Numbered from the stretch's first letter, positions 8,509 through 17,405 are shown. The stretch: 64,000 nucleotides of DNA from Streptomyces sp. Z26 (GCF_003665095.1 NZ_RCHV01000002.1:5770501-5834500), one strand, 5' to 3'. The notes: generated by a model from the letters alone, not told the origin. A program made the numbers and translations.

Positions 8509-10224
8509 GTGCGCACCACGGCGGAAGCACACGCACGCAGCGAAACGGAAGCGGGAACGGAGGCACGCGCCACAGCGCGTACCGGTGGCGGCGCGGAACC
8601 CGACGCGGACGTCGTCGTCGCGGGCGGCGGGCCCACCGGCCTGATGCTCGCCGCCGAACTGGCCCTGGCGGGCGTACGCGTACGGGTGCTGGAACGGCGC
8701 CCCTCCCGGCAGCGGGACTCGCGGGCGCTCATTCTCCACCCGCGCAGCCTGGAGGTCCTGGACCTGCGGGGGATCGCGGACCGCTTCCTGGCACGCGGCC
8801 GTACGGTCCCCACCGGCCACTTCGCGGGACTCGGCACCCGGCTGGACTTCTCCGCGCTGGACTCCCGGCACGGCCGCACCCTGCTGCTGGCGCAGACGCA
8901 CACGGAAGAGCTGCTGGAGGAACGCGCGCGCGAGCTGGGCGCCGAGGTGGCGCGCGGGCACGAGGTCACCGCCGTACGCCCGACCGGCGACGGCGCCGCC
9001 GTGGAGGTCTCCGCGCGCGGGACGGCGGGCGCGTACACGCTGCGGGCCGCGTACGTCGTGGGCTGCGACGGCGGACGCAGCGCCGTACGGGAGGCGGCGG
9101 GCATCGGATTCCCGGGCACGGACGAGACGTTGAGCGGGATGCTGGGCGACTTCGCCCGTACCGACCCGGACGCCCTGGCGGCGGCCGCGGGCACCGACGT
9201 GCTCGCCGTACCGCTCGGCGGGGGCGTCACCCGCTTCGTGCTCGTGGACGCCGAACGGATGCGGGTGTCGAGCCGGGAGCCGGTGACGGAGGAGGAGTTC
9301 CGGGCGGCGCTGCGGCGGACGGCGGGCACCACGTTCGGCGTCGGGGAGCCGCGCTGGCTGTCCCGCTTCGGGAACGCGACGCGGCTGGCCGCGACGTACC
9401 GCGCGGGGCGCGTGCTCGTCGCGGGCGACGCCGCGCACGTCCACTTCCCCGCCGCCGGTCAGGGCCTCAACGCGGGACTCCAGGACGCGGCGAACCTCGG
9501 CTGGAAGCTCGCCGCCGAGGTCGCGGGCTGGGCGCCACCGGGACTCCTGGACAGCTACGACGCCGAACGGCGCCCGGTGGGCGAGGAGTTGACGGCGAAC
9601 ACCCGGGCCCAGACGCTGCTGTTCGAGCTGACCCGGATGCCCGCCTACCGCGAGGCGGCCGCCGCGCTGCGCGGCGTGCTCGACGGCCTCCTCCGTCTCC
9701 CGGAGGCCAACCGCCACCTCGCCGCGACGGTCTCCGGGCTGGGCACCGCGTACCCGCCCGGCGACGGCCCCGGCGCCCACCCGCTGACGGGCAGCCGCGT
9801 CCCGGACGTGGCGCTCACGACGGCGGACGGTACGGCCACCCGCGTGCACGGGCTGCTGCGCGAGGGGAGGTTCGCCCTCCTCCGGCTCGCGGCGGACGGC
9901 GAGCAGGGCGGCGAACGGGACGGAGACTCGGGCCGTGACAGCGGCGGCGACGTGGGCGGCGGGCGGGTGCGCGCGGTGACCGCCACCGGGTACGAGGCCA
10001 ACCCCCGGCTGGACGGTGTCACCGAGCTGCTCGTACGCCCCGACGGGCACGTCGCCTGGGCGACCGGGCAGCCCGCGGGCCCGTCCCGTACGGCCGCGCG
10101 GGCGCAGGCGCTGGCGTCCTGGACCGGAACGGGAACCGGGAACGGAGCCGGAACCGGAAGCGCGCTCGGCGCCGGAAGCGGAACGGACGGCGCGGTGCCC
10201 GGCGCGGTGCCCGCCTCCGGCTGA
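8509..10224 (+). CDS. FAD-dependent aromatic monooxygenase (PHBH/Rox/TetX-like)
   Basis: A 571-aa group A flavoprotein monooxygenase, which uses NAD(P)H and O2 to hydroxylate aromatic substrates. The FAD motif GGGPTG lies at 39-44, the DG motif VGCDGGRSAVR at about 184-194, and the second FAD motif RVLVAGDAAHVHFPAAGQGL from about 301. A thioredoxin-like C-terminal domain follows, ending in a low-complexity tail rich in G, T, S and A (about 540-565). GTG 8509 has GGGGAG seven bases upstream. Homologues act in antibiotic biosynthesis or inactivate rifamycin- or tetracycline-type drugs; with a TetR repressor next door, xenobiotic detoxification is a reasonable guess. Confidence 0.9.
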   Translation: MRTTAEAHARSETEAGTEARATARTGGGAEPDADVVVAGGGPTGLMLAAELALAGVRVRVLERRPSRQRDSRALILHPRSLEVLDLRGIADRFLARGRTVPTGHFAGLGTRLDFSALDSRHGRTLLLAQTHTEELLEERARELGAEVARGHEVTAVRPTGDGAAVEVSARGTAGAYTLRAAYVVGCDGGRSAVREAAGIGFPGTDETLSGMLGDFARTDPDALAAAAGTDVLAVPLGGGVTRFVLVDAERMRVSSREPVTEEEFRAALRRTAGTTFGVGEPRWLSRFGNATRLAATYRAGRVLVAGDAAHVHFPAAGQGLNAGLQDAANLGWKLAAEVAGWAPPGLLDSYDAERRPVGEELTANTRAQTLLFELTRMPAYREAAAALRGVLDGLLRLPEANRHLAATVSGLGTAYPPGDGPGAHPLTGSRVPDVALTTADGTATRVHGLLREGRFALLRLAADGEQGGERDGDSGRDSGGDVGGGRVRAVTATGYEANPRLDGVTELLVRPDGHVAWATGQPAGPSRTAARAQALASWTGTGTGNGAGTGSALGAGSGTDGAVPGAVPASG

Positions 10225-10271
10225 ACGCCCGCCCGTGGTCGGGCCCGGCCCCCACTGGGCAGGATGCCCCC

Positions 10272-12134
10272 ATGGTCACCACGCGCCCCACCCTCCAGGG
10301 CACCTTCGGCATGGCGTCCTCCACCCACTGGCTCGCCTCGCAGACGGCGCTCGCCGTCCTGGAGGACGGCGGCAACGCCTTCGACGCCGCCGTCGCCGCG
10401 GGCTTCGTCCTCCAGGTCGTCGAACCGCACCTGAACGGCCCGGCGGGCGAGGTGCCCGTCCTCGTCGCGCCGGGCGACGGCCGCCCCGTACGGGTGCTGT
10501 GCGGCCAGGGCGTCGCGCCCGCCCACGCCACCCCCGCCTACTACACGGGCCTCGGGCTGGACCTGGTGCCCGGCACGGGCCCGTTGGCCGCGGCCGTCCC
10601 CGGCGCGTTCGACGCCTGGCTGGTGCTCCTGCGCGACTACGGCACCAGGTCGCTGGAGGGGGTGCTGACGTACGCGATCGGGTACGCCGAGAACGGCCAC
10701 CCGGCGGTCGAACGGGTCGGCGCGACCGTGGAGTCCGTCCGCGGTCTCTTCGAGGAGGAGTGGACGGCCTCCGCCGCGCTGTACCTTCCCGGCGGCCGCG
10801 CCCCCGCCCCCGGCGCCCTGCTGCGGAACCCGGCGCTGGCCCGCACCTGGCGCCGCCTGCTGGCCGAGGCGCGGGCGGCGGGCGCCGACCGGGAGGCGCA
10901 GCTGGAGGCGGCCCGCCGGGCCTGGCGTACGGGCTTCGTCGCGGAGGCGCTCGTCCGCGCCGCCGCCCGGCCCACCATGGACAGCAGCGGCGAGCGCCAC
11001 GCCGGGACCCTCGATGGCGACGACCTCGCGGGCTGGGAGGCGACGTACGAGGACCCCGTGACGCTGCCCTGGTGGCACGGCTGGACCGTGTGCAAGGCGG
11101 CGGGCTGGTCCCAGGGGCCGTCCCTGCTCCAGCAGTTGGCGCTGCTGCCGGACGACCCGGCGGACTGGGAGGCGTACGGCGACGGGACCCGTGGCGGGGA
11201 CGCGTACGCCGAGCCGAACGCCGAGCAGCTGCACCGCCAGGTCGAGGGCGTGAAGCTGGCCATGGCCGACCGGGAGTCCTGGTACGGCGACGCGGCGGGC
11301 GCCGCCACCGTGCCGCTCGACGCCCTGCTGGCCCGTCCGTACACCGCCGCCCGCCGCGCCCTCGTCGGCGGCGCCGCCTCGTACGAGCTGCGCCCCGGCC
11401 ACCCCGGCGGCCGTACGCCCCGACTCCCGCACCACGTACGGGAGGTGGCGTCGGCGGAGGCCGCCGCCGACGCGCACCGGCCGGTGGCGGCGGGCACCGG
11501 GGAGCCGACGGTCGGCGGGGACGGGGTGACGCGCGGCGACACGTGCCACGTGGACGTCGTCGACCGCTGGGGCAACATGGTCAGCGCCACGCCCAGCGGC
11601 GGCTGGCTCCAGTCGAACCCGGTCGTGCCCGAACTGGGCTTCCCGCTGGGCACGCGGCTCCAGATGGCGTGGCTGGAGCCCGGATTGCCCAACACCCTCA
11701 CCCCAGGGCGCCGCCCCCGCACCACCCTCTCGCCGTCGCTGGCGCTGCGGGACGGGGTGCCGGTCATGGCCTTCGGGACGCCCGGCGGCGACCAGCAGGA
11801 CCAGTGGCAGCTGCACTTCCTGGTCGAACTGGCGCGGCGCCCGCTCGTACGCGGCGGTCCCGACCTCCAGGGCGCCATCGACGCGCCCGCCTGGCACACG
11901 GAGGCGTTCCCCGGCTCGTTCCACCCACGGGTGGCGCGGCCCGGCAGCGTCACCGTGGAGTCCCGCGTCGGCGCCGACGTCGTCGCCGGGCTGCGCCGCC
12001 GCGGGCACCGCGTGACGGTCGGGCCACCCTGGTCGGAGGGGCGGCTGTGCGCCGTCGCGCGCGACCCGGGGACGGGCGTGCTGAGCGCGGCGGCCAACCC
12101 GCGCGGCGCGCAGGGCTACGCGGTGGGGCGTTGA
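10272..12134 (+). CDS. Gamma-glutamyltransferase-family proenzyme
   Basis: A 620-aa Ntn-hydrolase of the gamma-glutamyltranspeptidase family. The chain should self-cleave before the nucleophile Thr424 (sequence GDTCHVDVVDRWGNMVS). Other hallmarks are GGNAFDAAVAAGFVLQVVEP near the N-terminus and TPGRRPRTTLSPSLAL, FGTPGGDQQDQWQ in the small subunit. No signal peptide is visible, so it may be cytoplasmic, unlike secreted GGTs; many such proteins are better described as acylases or amidohydrolases. ATG 10272 begins 47 bp after the monooxygenase, same strand. Confidence 0.88.
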   Translation: MVTTRPTLQGTFGMASSTHWLASQTALAVLEDGGNAFDAAVAAGFVLQVVEPHLNGPAGEVPVLVAPGDGRPVRVLCGQGVAPAHATPAYYTGLGLDLVPGTGPLAAAVPGAFDAWLVLLRDYGTRSLEGVLTYAIGYAENGHPAVERVGATVESVRGLFEEEWTASAALYLPGGRAPAPGALLRNPALARTWRRLLAEARAAGADREAQLEAARRAWRTGFVAEALVRAAARPTMDSSGERHAGTLDGDDLAGWEATYEDPVTLPWWHGWTVCKAAGWSQGPSLLQQLALLPDDPADWEAYGDGTRGGDAYAEPNAEQLHRQVEGVKLAMADRESWYGDAAGAATVPLDALLARPYTAARRALVGGAASYELRPGHPGGRTPRLPHHVREVASAEAAADAHRPVAAGTGEPTVGGDGVTRGDTCHVDVVDRWGNMVSATPSGGWLQSNPVVPELGFPLGTRLQMAWLEPGLPNTLTPGRRPRTTLSPSLALRDGVPVMAFGTPGGDQQDQWQLHFLVELARRPLVRGGPDLQGAIDAPAWHTEAFPGSFHPRVARPGSVTVESRVGADVVAGLRRRGHRVTVGPPWSEGRLCAVARDPGTGVLSAAANPRGAQGYAVGR

Positions 12135-12229
12135 ACGGCGGCCCGCGCGACCGTCGCGTCGCCGTGCGGACACCGGTCGTCCACCCGTACTTCAGTACCG
12201 GCGGCGGACGTTCGTGCTTCCATGGACGG

Positions 12230-13048
12230 ATGATCGATGACGCGCTCGTCTTTGGTGCCGAGGAAGCCGTACGGAAGGCCGTCGCGGCGGAAGTCATGCC
12301 GCGCTGGCGGCAGTTGGCCGACCACGAGGTGGTGGAGAAGAACGGGCCGCACGACCTGGTGACCGTCGCCGACCGGTCCGCCGAGGAGCACCTGACGCGG
12401 TCGCTGACCGGGCTGCTGCCCGGCTCGGTGGTCGTCGGGGAGGAGGCCGTGCACGCGGACCCGGGCGTGTACGAGGCGTTGCGCGGCTCCGACCCGGTGT
12501 GGATCGTCGACCCGGTGGACGGCACGCGCCAGTTCGTCCGCGGGGAGAGCGGCTTCTGCACGCTGGTCGCCCTCGCCCGGCACGGCGAGCTGCTGGCGTC
12601 CTGGACGTACGCGCCCGTGCTGGAGCAGATGGCCATCGCGCGCCGCCGGGGCGGGGCGTTGCTCAACGGTGACGTGCTGCGGGCCGGTTCGCCCGCCGCG
12701 GACGCGGTCCTCGAAGTGGCCACCTCCCACCCGGACTACACCGACGACGCGCAGAAGGAGGCTCTGGCCGCGCTGGTGACGCCGGAGACGGAGCCGCGCC
12801 CCTGCGGCTCCGCCGGGCTGGAGTACCTGGACGTCGCCCGTGGCGCCCTCGACGCCGTCGCCTTCACCTGGGAGAACGCCTGGGACCACGCGGCGGGGCT
12901 GCTGCTGGTGGCGGAGGCGGGCGGCGCGAGCGGCACGCTCACCGGCGAACCGTTCCGGCTCGCGGGCGGCAACGCGCTGCCGTTCACCGCCGCGCGGGAC
13001 GCCCGGACCGTGCGGCGTATCCTGGCCCTGCTTCAGCGCCGAAGCTGA
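12230..13048 (+). CDS. Inositol-monophosphatase-family phosphatase (HisN-like)
   Basis: A 272-aa Mg2+-dependent phosphatase of the IMPase/FBPase fold. Metal-binding motifs are complete: Glu71-Glu72 in VVGEEAV, DPVDGTRQF at 94-102 and WENAWDHAAG near the C-terminus. Related actinobacterial proteins are histidinol-phosphate, inositol-1-phosphate or 3'(2'),5'-bisphosphate nucleotidases; the sequence alone does not separate them, and no histidine genes are nearby. ATG 12230 is used; a -10/-35 pair was not obvious in the 95 bp upstream. Confidence 0.85.
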   Translation: MIDDALVFGAEEAVRKAVAAEVMPRWRQLADHEVVEKNGPHDLVTVADRSAEEHLTRSLTGLLPGSVVVGEEAVHADPGVYEALRGSDPVWIVDPVDGTRQFVRGESGFCTLVALARHGELLASWTYAPVLEQMAIARRRGGALLNGDVLRAGSPAADAVLEVATSHPDYTDDAQKEALAALVTPETEPRPCGSAGLEYLDVARGALDAVAFTWENAWDHAAGLLLVAEAGGASGTLTGEPFRLAGGNALPFTAARDARTVRRILALLQRRS

Positions 13049-13075
13049 GCTCGTGCTGCGAGGGGAGAGCCGAGA

Positions 13076-14521
13076 GTGCCGTCGATCCGGGACGCGGTGG
13101 TGGTGGGAGCGGGCCCCAACGGGCTGACGGCGGCGGTCGAACTGGCCCGCCGAGGCTTCTCGGTGGAGCTGTTCGAGGCGCTCGACACGGTCGGCGGCGG
13201 GTCCCGTACGGAGGAGCTGACGCTCCCCGGCTTCCGGCACGACCCGTGCGCCGCCGCGCACCCGCTGGGCGTCAACTCGCCCGCGTTCCGCGACATGCCG
13301 CTCGACCGGTACGGGCTGGAGTGGCTGCACTCCGACCTGCCGATGGCGCACCCGTTCCCGGACGGCACCGCCGCCGTGCTCGCCCGTTCCGTGGCCGAGA
13401 CGGCCGCCTCGCTCGGGCCGCGCGACGCGGGCGCGTACCGGCGGCTGGTCGAGCCGTTCCTGCCGCACTGGGACCGGCTCGCGGCGGACTTCCTGGGGTT
13501 GGGCTCGGCGTTCAACGGGGGCCTGCCGCGCGCCCCGTTTGGGCTGGCGCGCTTCGGGCTGACCGGGCTCCAGCCCGCGTCGTGGGTCGGCCGCCGCTTC
13601 CGGGACGAGAAGGCGCGCGGGCTGCTCGCCGGGCTCGCGGCGCACGTGATCGCGCCCACCAGCACCTTCGCCACCGCCGGGATCAGCCTGGTGTTCGCGC
13701 TCGCCGGGCACGCCCGCGGCTGGCCGGTGGCGCGCGGCGGGTCGCAGTCGGTCGCGGACGCGCTCGCCGGATACCTGCGGGATCTCGGCGGCGTCGTCCA
13801 CACCGGCGTCGAGGTGAAGCGGCTGGACGAGCTGCCGCCCGCCCGCGCGTACGTCTTCGACACCTCCCCGACGGCGCTGGCGCGTATCGCGGGGCTGGGG
13901 CACGCGTACGCCGGATACCGGTACGGGCCCAGTCTGTTCAAGATCGACTACGCGCTGGACGGGCCCGTGCCGTGGACCGCCGAGGAGGCCCGGCGGGCGA
14001 CGACCGTGCACGTCGCGCCGACGGCCGGGGCGATCGACGACGCGATGCGGCGCGCCACGGACGGGCGGGACCCGGACCGGCCGTTCCTCATCACCGTCCA
14101 GCCCGGGGTCGCGGACCCGACGCGGGCGCCGGAGGGCAAGCACACGTTCTGGGCGTACGGGCACGTGCCCAACGGCTGGGAGGGCGACGCGACCGACGTC
14201 GTGGAACGCCAGCTGGAGCGCTTCGCGCCCGGCTTCCGTGACCTCGTCCTCGCCCGCGCCACCGCGGGGCCGCCCCAACTCGCCGCCCGCAACGCCAACT
14301 ACGTCGGCGGCGACATCGCCTGCGGCGCCGCCTCCGGCCTCCAGCTCCTGCTGCGGCCGCGCCTCGCCCGCGTCCCGTACGCGACGGCGCACCCCGCCGT
14401 CTACCTCTGCTCCTCCGCGACCCCGCCGGGGCCCGGCGTGCACGGCATGTCGGGCCACCACGCGGCACGCGCGGTGTGGCGGCGGCTGCGCGCCAACGGG
14501 CGTACGGGCGCGGGGGTCTGA
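13076..14521 (+). CDS. Phytoene-desaturase-like FAD oxidoreductase
   Basis: A 481-aa flavin amine oxidase/phytoene dehydrogenase family protein. The FAD-binding VVVGAGPNGLTAAVELARRG is at the N-terminus with the acidic ribose-binding ELFEA after it, and the C-terminal SATPPGPGVHGMSGHHAAR matches the family's substrate/FAD closure motif. These proteins (COG1233) are widespread in Streptomyces outside carotenoid clusters and their substrates are mostly unknown. GTG 13076 follows GAGGGGAG, 27 bp after the previous gene, so the two may share a transcript. The MITE begins 40 bp past the stop. Confidence 0.85.
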   Translation: MPSIRDAVVVGAGPNGLTAAVELARRGFSVELFEALDTVGGGSRTEELTLPGFRHDPCAAAHPLGVNSPAFRDMPLDRYGLEWLHSDLPMAHPFPDGTAAVLARSVAETAASLGPRDAGAYRRLVEPFLPHWDRLAADFLGLGSAFNGGLPRAPFGLARFGLTGLQPASWVGRRFRDEKARGLLAGLAAHVIAPTSTFATAGISLVFALAGHARGWPVARGGSQSVADALAGYLRDLGGVVHTGVEVKRLDELPPARAYVFDTSPTALARIAGLGHAYAGYRYGPSLFKIDYALDGPVPWTAEEARRATTVHVAPTAGAIDDAMRRATDGRDPDRPFLITVQPGVADPTRAPEGKHTFWAYGHVPNGWEGDATDVVERQLERFAPGFRDLVLARATAGPPQLAARNANYVGGDIACGAASGLQLLLRPRLARVPYATAHPAVYLCSSATPPGPGVHGMSGHHAARAVWRRLRANGRTGAGV

Positions 14522-14561
14522 CGGGGGAGCGGGCGGGCGCGCCCGCCCCCTTCGCGGCTAG

Positions 14562-14723
14562 GCGGTGTCCGGGCGGTCTCCTCGGGCTCGCGACGACGGC
14601 TACGGCACCTCGACGCGTTGTCGGAGTCGTCCGTGTACGGCCCGGTACGAGGACGATCCTCCGCCTTGCGCCGCACCGCATCCGACGCCGCGAGCCACCC
14701 CTCAAGGACCGCCCGGACACCAC
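14562..14723. mobile_element. MITE-like element, 162 bp
   Basis: Terminal inverted repeats of about 17 bp bound the element: left GCGGTGTCCGGGCGGTC, right (reverse complement) GTGGTGTCCGGGCGGTC. The flanks are CTAG (14558-14561) on the left and CTAA (14724-14727) on the right, an imperfect target duplication. The left end shares CTAGGCGGTGTC with the IS5 element at 512-523, so an IS5-type transposase could mobilise it. The interior has no coherent ORF. Its right flank contains the stop codon of the following tetR gene. Confidence 0.75.
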
Positions 14724-15287
14724 CTAAGGGCTGAGCCCGTCCACCGCCAGCCGGAACAGCCGGTCCGCGGCCGCCGTCGGGTCGGCGTGGTGCTCCGTGG
14801 CCAGCACGATGCCGACGATCAGCGCGATCAGGTCGCCCGCCGTGACGGCCTCCGCGACCGCCCCGTCCCGTACGGCGCGGCGCAGCAGCGGCTCCGCGGC
14901 CCGTTCCACGGCGGCCGAGCAGCTGTTCTCGTGCACCGGGTGCGGCTCCTCCGTGTCGTCCCGCATCAGCGCGGGCGCGAGGCCCCGGGCGGCGACGCAG
15001 TACGCGACGACGTGGTCGAGCCACTCCAGCAGCACGTCCCGGCTGTCGCCCGTGCCGTCCAACTCCTCGGCGCGCACCCGTAGCGCGTCGATCCGCTCCA
15101 GGGAGACCGCCTGGAGCAGCGCCCGACGGGTGGGGAAGTGGCGGCGGACGGTGGCCGAACCGACCCCGGCGGTACGGGCGATCTGCTCCAGCGAGGCGGC
15201 GGCGCCGTGCGCGGCGACCTCCTCCTCCGCGACGGCGAGGATGCGCGCGTAGTTGCGCCGCGCGTCGGCGCGCTGCCGGTCGGCCAT
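14724..15287 (-). CDS. TetR-family regulator
   Basis: A 187-aa regulator. The HTH covers about residues 25-60 (ASLEQIARTAGVGSATVRRH, then FPTRRALL); the remainder is the TetR ligand-binding half with VSLERIDALRVRAEELD. ATG at 15287-15285 is preceded by GGAG eight bases away and is preferred over more upstream in-frame codons that would run through the operator region. It faces away from the NmrA-like gene and two GGCGG palindromes lie between them, indicating mutual control. The stop TAG lies in the target site of the adjacent MITE. Confidence 0.9.
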   Translation of the reverse strand: MADRQRADARRNYARILAVAEEEVAAHGAAASLEQIARTAGVGSATVRRHFPTRRALLQAVSLERIDALRVRAEELDGTGDSRDVLLEWLDHVVAYCVAARGLAPALMRDDTEEPHPVHENSCSAAVERAAEPLLRRAVRDGAVAEAVTAGDLIALIVGIVLATEHHADPTAAADRLFRLAVDGLSP

Positions 15288-15311
15288 GGCGTCAGCTCCA
15301 GGATTGCTAAG

Positions 15312-15364
15312 TGGCGGGGTCCGCCGTATCGTACCCGGAACGTAAACGGCGGGCCCCGCCGTTT
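15312..15364. promoter_or_regulatory. Twin palindromic operators between tetR and nmrA-like gene
   Basis: The strong site at 15344-15364 is a 21-bp inverted repeat, AAACGGCGGG-C-CCCGCCGTTT, with ten perfect pairs. A weaker copy at 15312-15326 reads TGGCGG-GGT-CCGCCG. Both share GGCGG/CCGCC and lie within the 104-bp divergent promoter region, as expected for TetR autoregulation. Confidence 0.6.
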
Positions 15365-15391
15365 CTTGCGCGAGCACTCCGAGGAGCCACC

Positions 15392-16324
15392 ATGCCCACC
15401 GACCCCACCTCCGCACCCGTACTCGTCACCGGTGCCACCGGCCGCCAGGGCGGCGCCACCCTCTGCGCCCTGCGCGCGGCGGACGTCCCCGTACGGGCCC
15501 TCGTCCGCGACCCGCACACCGACCGTGCGCAAGCCGTCGCGGCACTCGGTGCCGAACTGGTCACCGGGCACCTGCACGACCGCGACTCCGTCGTACGGGC
15601 CGCCGAGGGCGCCCGCGCCGTCTTCTCCGTGCAGATGCCCGCCATGGACGCCGACGGCGGCTTCGACTTCGCCGGCGAGATCACCCAGGGCACCAACCTG
15701 ATCGAGGGCGCGAAGGCCGCGGGCGTACGGCAGTTCGTGCACACCTCCACCGTCGGCGCCGGGCAGCACGTCGACGTGCCCGAGTGGGAGCGGGACGGCT
15801 GGGCGGAACGCATCCCCAGCCTGGTCGCCAAGAGCACCCTCCAGGACCGGCTCCGCGCCGCCGACTTCCCCCGCTGGACGCTGCTCAAGCCGGCCACGTT
15901 CATGGACAACTTCCTGCCGTCCATGGGATTCCTCTTCCCGCGCGGCGTCGCGGGCGGCCTGGTCAGCGTCCTGCGCCCGGACACCCGGGTCTCCCTCGTG
16001 GCGGTCGACGACATCGGGAACGCCGCGGCCGCCGCCCTCACCGACCCCGACCGCTTCCACCGGGTCGAACTGGAGCTGGCGAGCGACCACCTCTCCATGA
16101 CGGAGATCACCGGGGTCCTCTCCCGCGTCCTCGGCGTACCGCTCGCCGTGCCCGACATGACCGAGGCGGAGGCCGTCGCCGCGGGCATGCCGCCCATGGG
16201 GGCCACGCACGAGTGGCTGAACGTGGTGGAGCAGCCGGGGCGCCCCGCGTACGCGCGTGAACTCGGCCTCGCCGTCACGCCGTTCGAGACGTGGGCGCGG
16301 GAGCACCTGCGCGCCGACGCCTGA
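15392..16324 (+). CDS. NmrA-like NAD(P)-binding protein
   Basis: A 310-aa atypical short-chain dehydrogenase of the NmrA/HSCARG class. The Rossmann motif VLVTGATGRQGGATLCALRA starts at about residue 10, and VRQFVHTSTVGAG and LLKPATFMDNFLPSMG are typical of the family. Members act as NAD(P)(H)-sensing proteins or as quinone/aromatic-ether reductases. ATG 15392 follows GAGGAG by six bases. Divergent TetR control suggests induction by a small electrophile or drug; the actual substrate is unknown. Confidence 0.88.
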   Translation: MPTDPTSAPVLVTGATGRQGGATLCALRAADVPVRALVRDPHTDRAQAVAALGAELVTGHLHDRDSVVRAAEGARAVFSVQMPAMDADGGFDFAGEITQGTNLIEGAKAAGVRQFVHTSTVGAGQHVDVPEWERDGWAERIPSLVAKSTLQDRLRAADFPRWTLLKPATFMDNFLPSMGFLFPRGVAGGLVSVLRPDTRVSLVAVDDIGNAAAAALTDPDRFHRVELELASDHLSMTEITGVLSRVLGVPLAVPDMTEAEAVAAGMPPMGATHEWLNVVEQPGRPAYARELGLAVTPFETWAREHLRADA

Positions 16325-16358
16325 CGCCCCGCGCCGCCCGTTCCGCCCCCCGGTGCCG

Positions 16359-17030
16359 TCAGGCGGCCTCGCGGCGGTCCGCCAGGACCTCCGCGCGGGC
16401 CCGCCCCGGGGCGACGTCGAGGTGGGCGAAGACGGCGCGCGTGAGCCGGTCGTCGGAGCGGAGCAGCCCCAGCACCACGTGCTCCACACCGATGCGCCGG
16501 TCCCGCAGGGCCACCGCCTCCCGCAGTGACAGCTCCAGCGCCTTCCTCGCCCGCGGCGCGAACGGGATGTGCCCCTTCCCGGACGCGGCCCCGCCCCCGC
16601 GCGGCGCGGTACGGTCGCCGCTCCCGCCGCCCTCGCCGCGCAGCCGTTCCAGTGCCGAGAGCGGCCACGGCTTCCCCGGCTCCCGGTCCCGCGCGGCCTC
16701 CGGGCCCGGCCCGTCCAGCGCGCCGGGCCCGAACGTCGCCTCGGTACGGCGGCGGATCTCGTCCAGGTCGATGCCGAACGCCCGCAGGGCCGCCGCGTCC
16801 TCCGGCCCCAGCCCGTCCGCCCCGCCGCCCGCCACGCGGGACACGGCGGTACGGCAGGACTCCCGCGTCACCCCGAGCCGTACGAGCGTCGCGGCGCCCG
16901 GTTCGTCGGGGTGGCGCAGCGCCGCGAGCAGCAGGTGCTCGGTGCCGATCCGCTCGTGCCGCAGCGCGCGGGCCTCCTCCTGGGCGCCGACCACCACGTC
17001 GCGCGCCTCCCCGCTGAATCGCTCGAACAT
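16359..17030 (-). CDS. Clp N-terminal-domain protein without AAA+ module
   Basis: A 223-aa protein with two Clp_N (substrate-adaptor) repeats: residues 1-70 (MFERFSGEARDVVVGAQEEA, then HERIGTEHLLLAALR) and about 150-215 (FAPRARKALELSLREAVALR, then IGVEHVVLGLLR), joined by a Gly/Pro-rich linker. The ATPase domains of ClpA/ClpC are absent, so it cannot unfold proteins alone. It probably binds or competes for Clp substrates or adaptors. Its RBS AGGAGG overlaps the stop of the upstream HTH gene six bases away, so the two are translationally linked. Confidence 0.85.
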   Translation of the reverse strand: MFERFSGEARDVVVGAQEEARALRHERIGTEHLLLAALRHPDEPGAATLVRLGVTRESCRTAVSRVAGGGADGLGPEDAAALRAFGIDLDEIRRRTEATFGPGALDGPGPEAARDREPGKPWPLSALERLRGEGGGSGDRTAPRGGGAASGKGHIPFAPRARKALELSLREAVALRDRRIGVEHVVLGLLRSDDRLTRAVFAHLDVAPGRARAEVLADRREAA

Positions 17031-17036
17031 GCCCGT

Positions 17037-17357
17037 CTACCTCCTGGAGTGCTTCTTGTGCACGGCCTGCCTGCTGACCCCCAGCGCGGTCCCGATCTCC
17101 TCCCAGGACCAGCCCTGTCCGCGCGCGCTCGCCACCTGGAGCGCCTCCAGCCGCTCGACGAGGCGCCGCAGCGCGGCGACCGCGCGCAGCCCGACCCGCG
17201 GGTCGCGGTCGGCGGCGGCCTGCGCGGCGTTCAGCGCGTCGTCGGCGTCGCGTCCGTTCCGCACGCCGCCCGTCCCCTCGGCTCCGGTGCGTGTGTCGGG
17301 GGCCTTCCGTACGTCTTCCGCGTCCGGTTGGTCGCGGGCGTCCGTCTGTCCGGTCAT
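17037..17357 (-). CDS. Small helix-turn-helix protein, leaderless
   Basis: A 106-aa protein with an acidic, disordered N-terminus and a C-terminal HTH, QGWSWEEIGTALGVSRQAVH, resembling sigma-70 region 4 or small DNA-binding regulators. ATG at 17357 lies only seven bases downstream of a -10 box, so the mRNA is probably leaderless. The promoter carries three to four TGACA/TGTCA boxes, likely its own operator. It is the first gene of a two-gene operon with the Clp_N protein, a pairing seen widely in Streptomyces. Confidence 0.85.
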   Translation of the reverse strand: MTGQTDARDQPDAEDVRKAPDTRTGAEGTGGVRNGRDADDALNAAQAAADRDPRVGLRAVAALRRLVERLEALQVASARGQGWSWEEIGTALGVSRQAVHKKHSRR

Positions 17358-17360
17358 GCG

Positions 17361-17405
17361 TGTCAACCTAGGATGACAGAACGGTGCTGTCAACCCTGAT
17401 TGACG
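17361..17405 (-). promoter_or_regulatory. Promoter with TGACA/TGTCA operator boxes
   Basis: Read on the minus strand: TTGACA (17394-17389), an 18-bp spacer, then TAGGTT (17370-17365), seven bases before the ATG. Overlapping it, TGTCA-N8-TGACA (17361-17378) is an inverted repeat centred on CCTAGG, and another TGTCA lies at 17389-17393 with TGACG at 17401. The strong -35 match and the leaderless spacing support promoter function; the boxes suggest autoregulation by the HTH protein. Confidence 0.7.
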
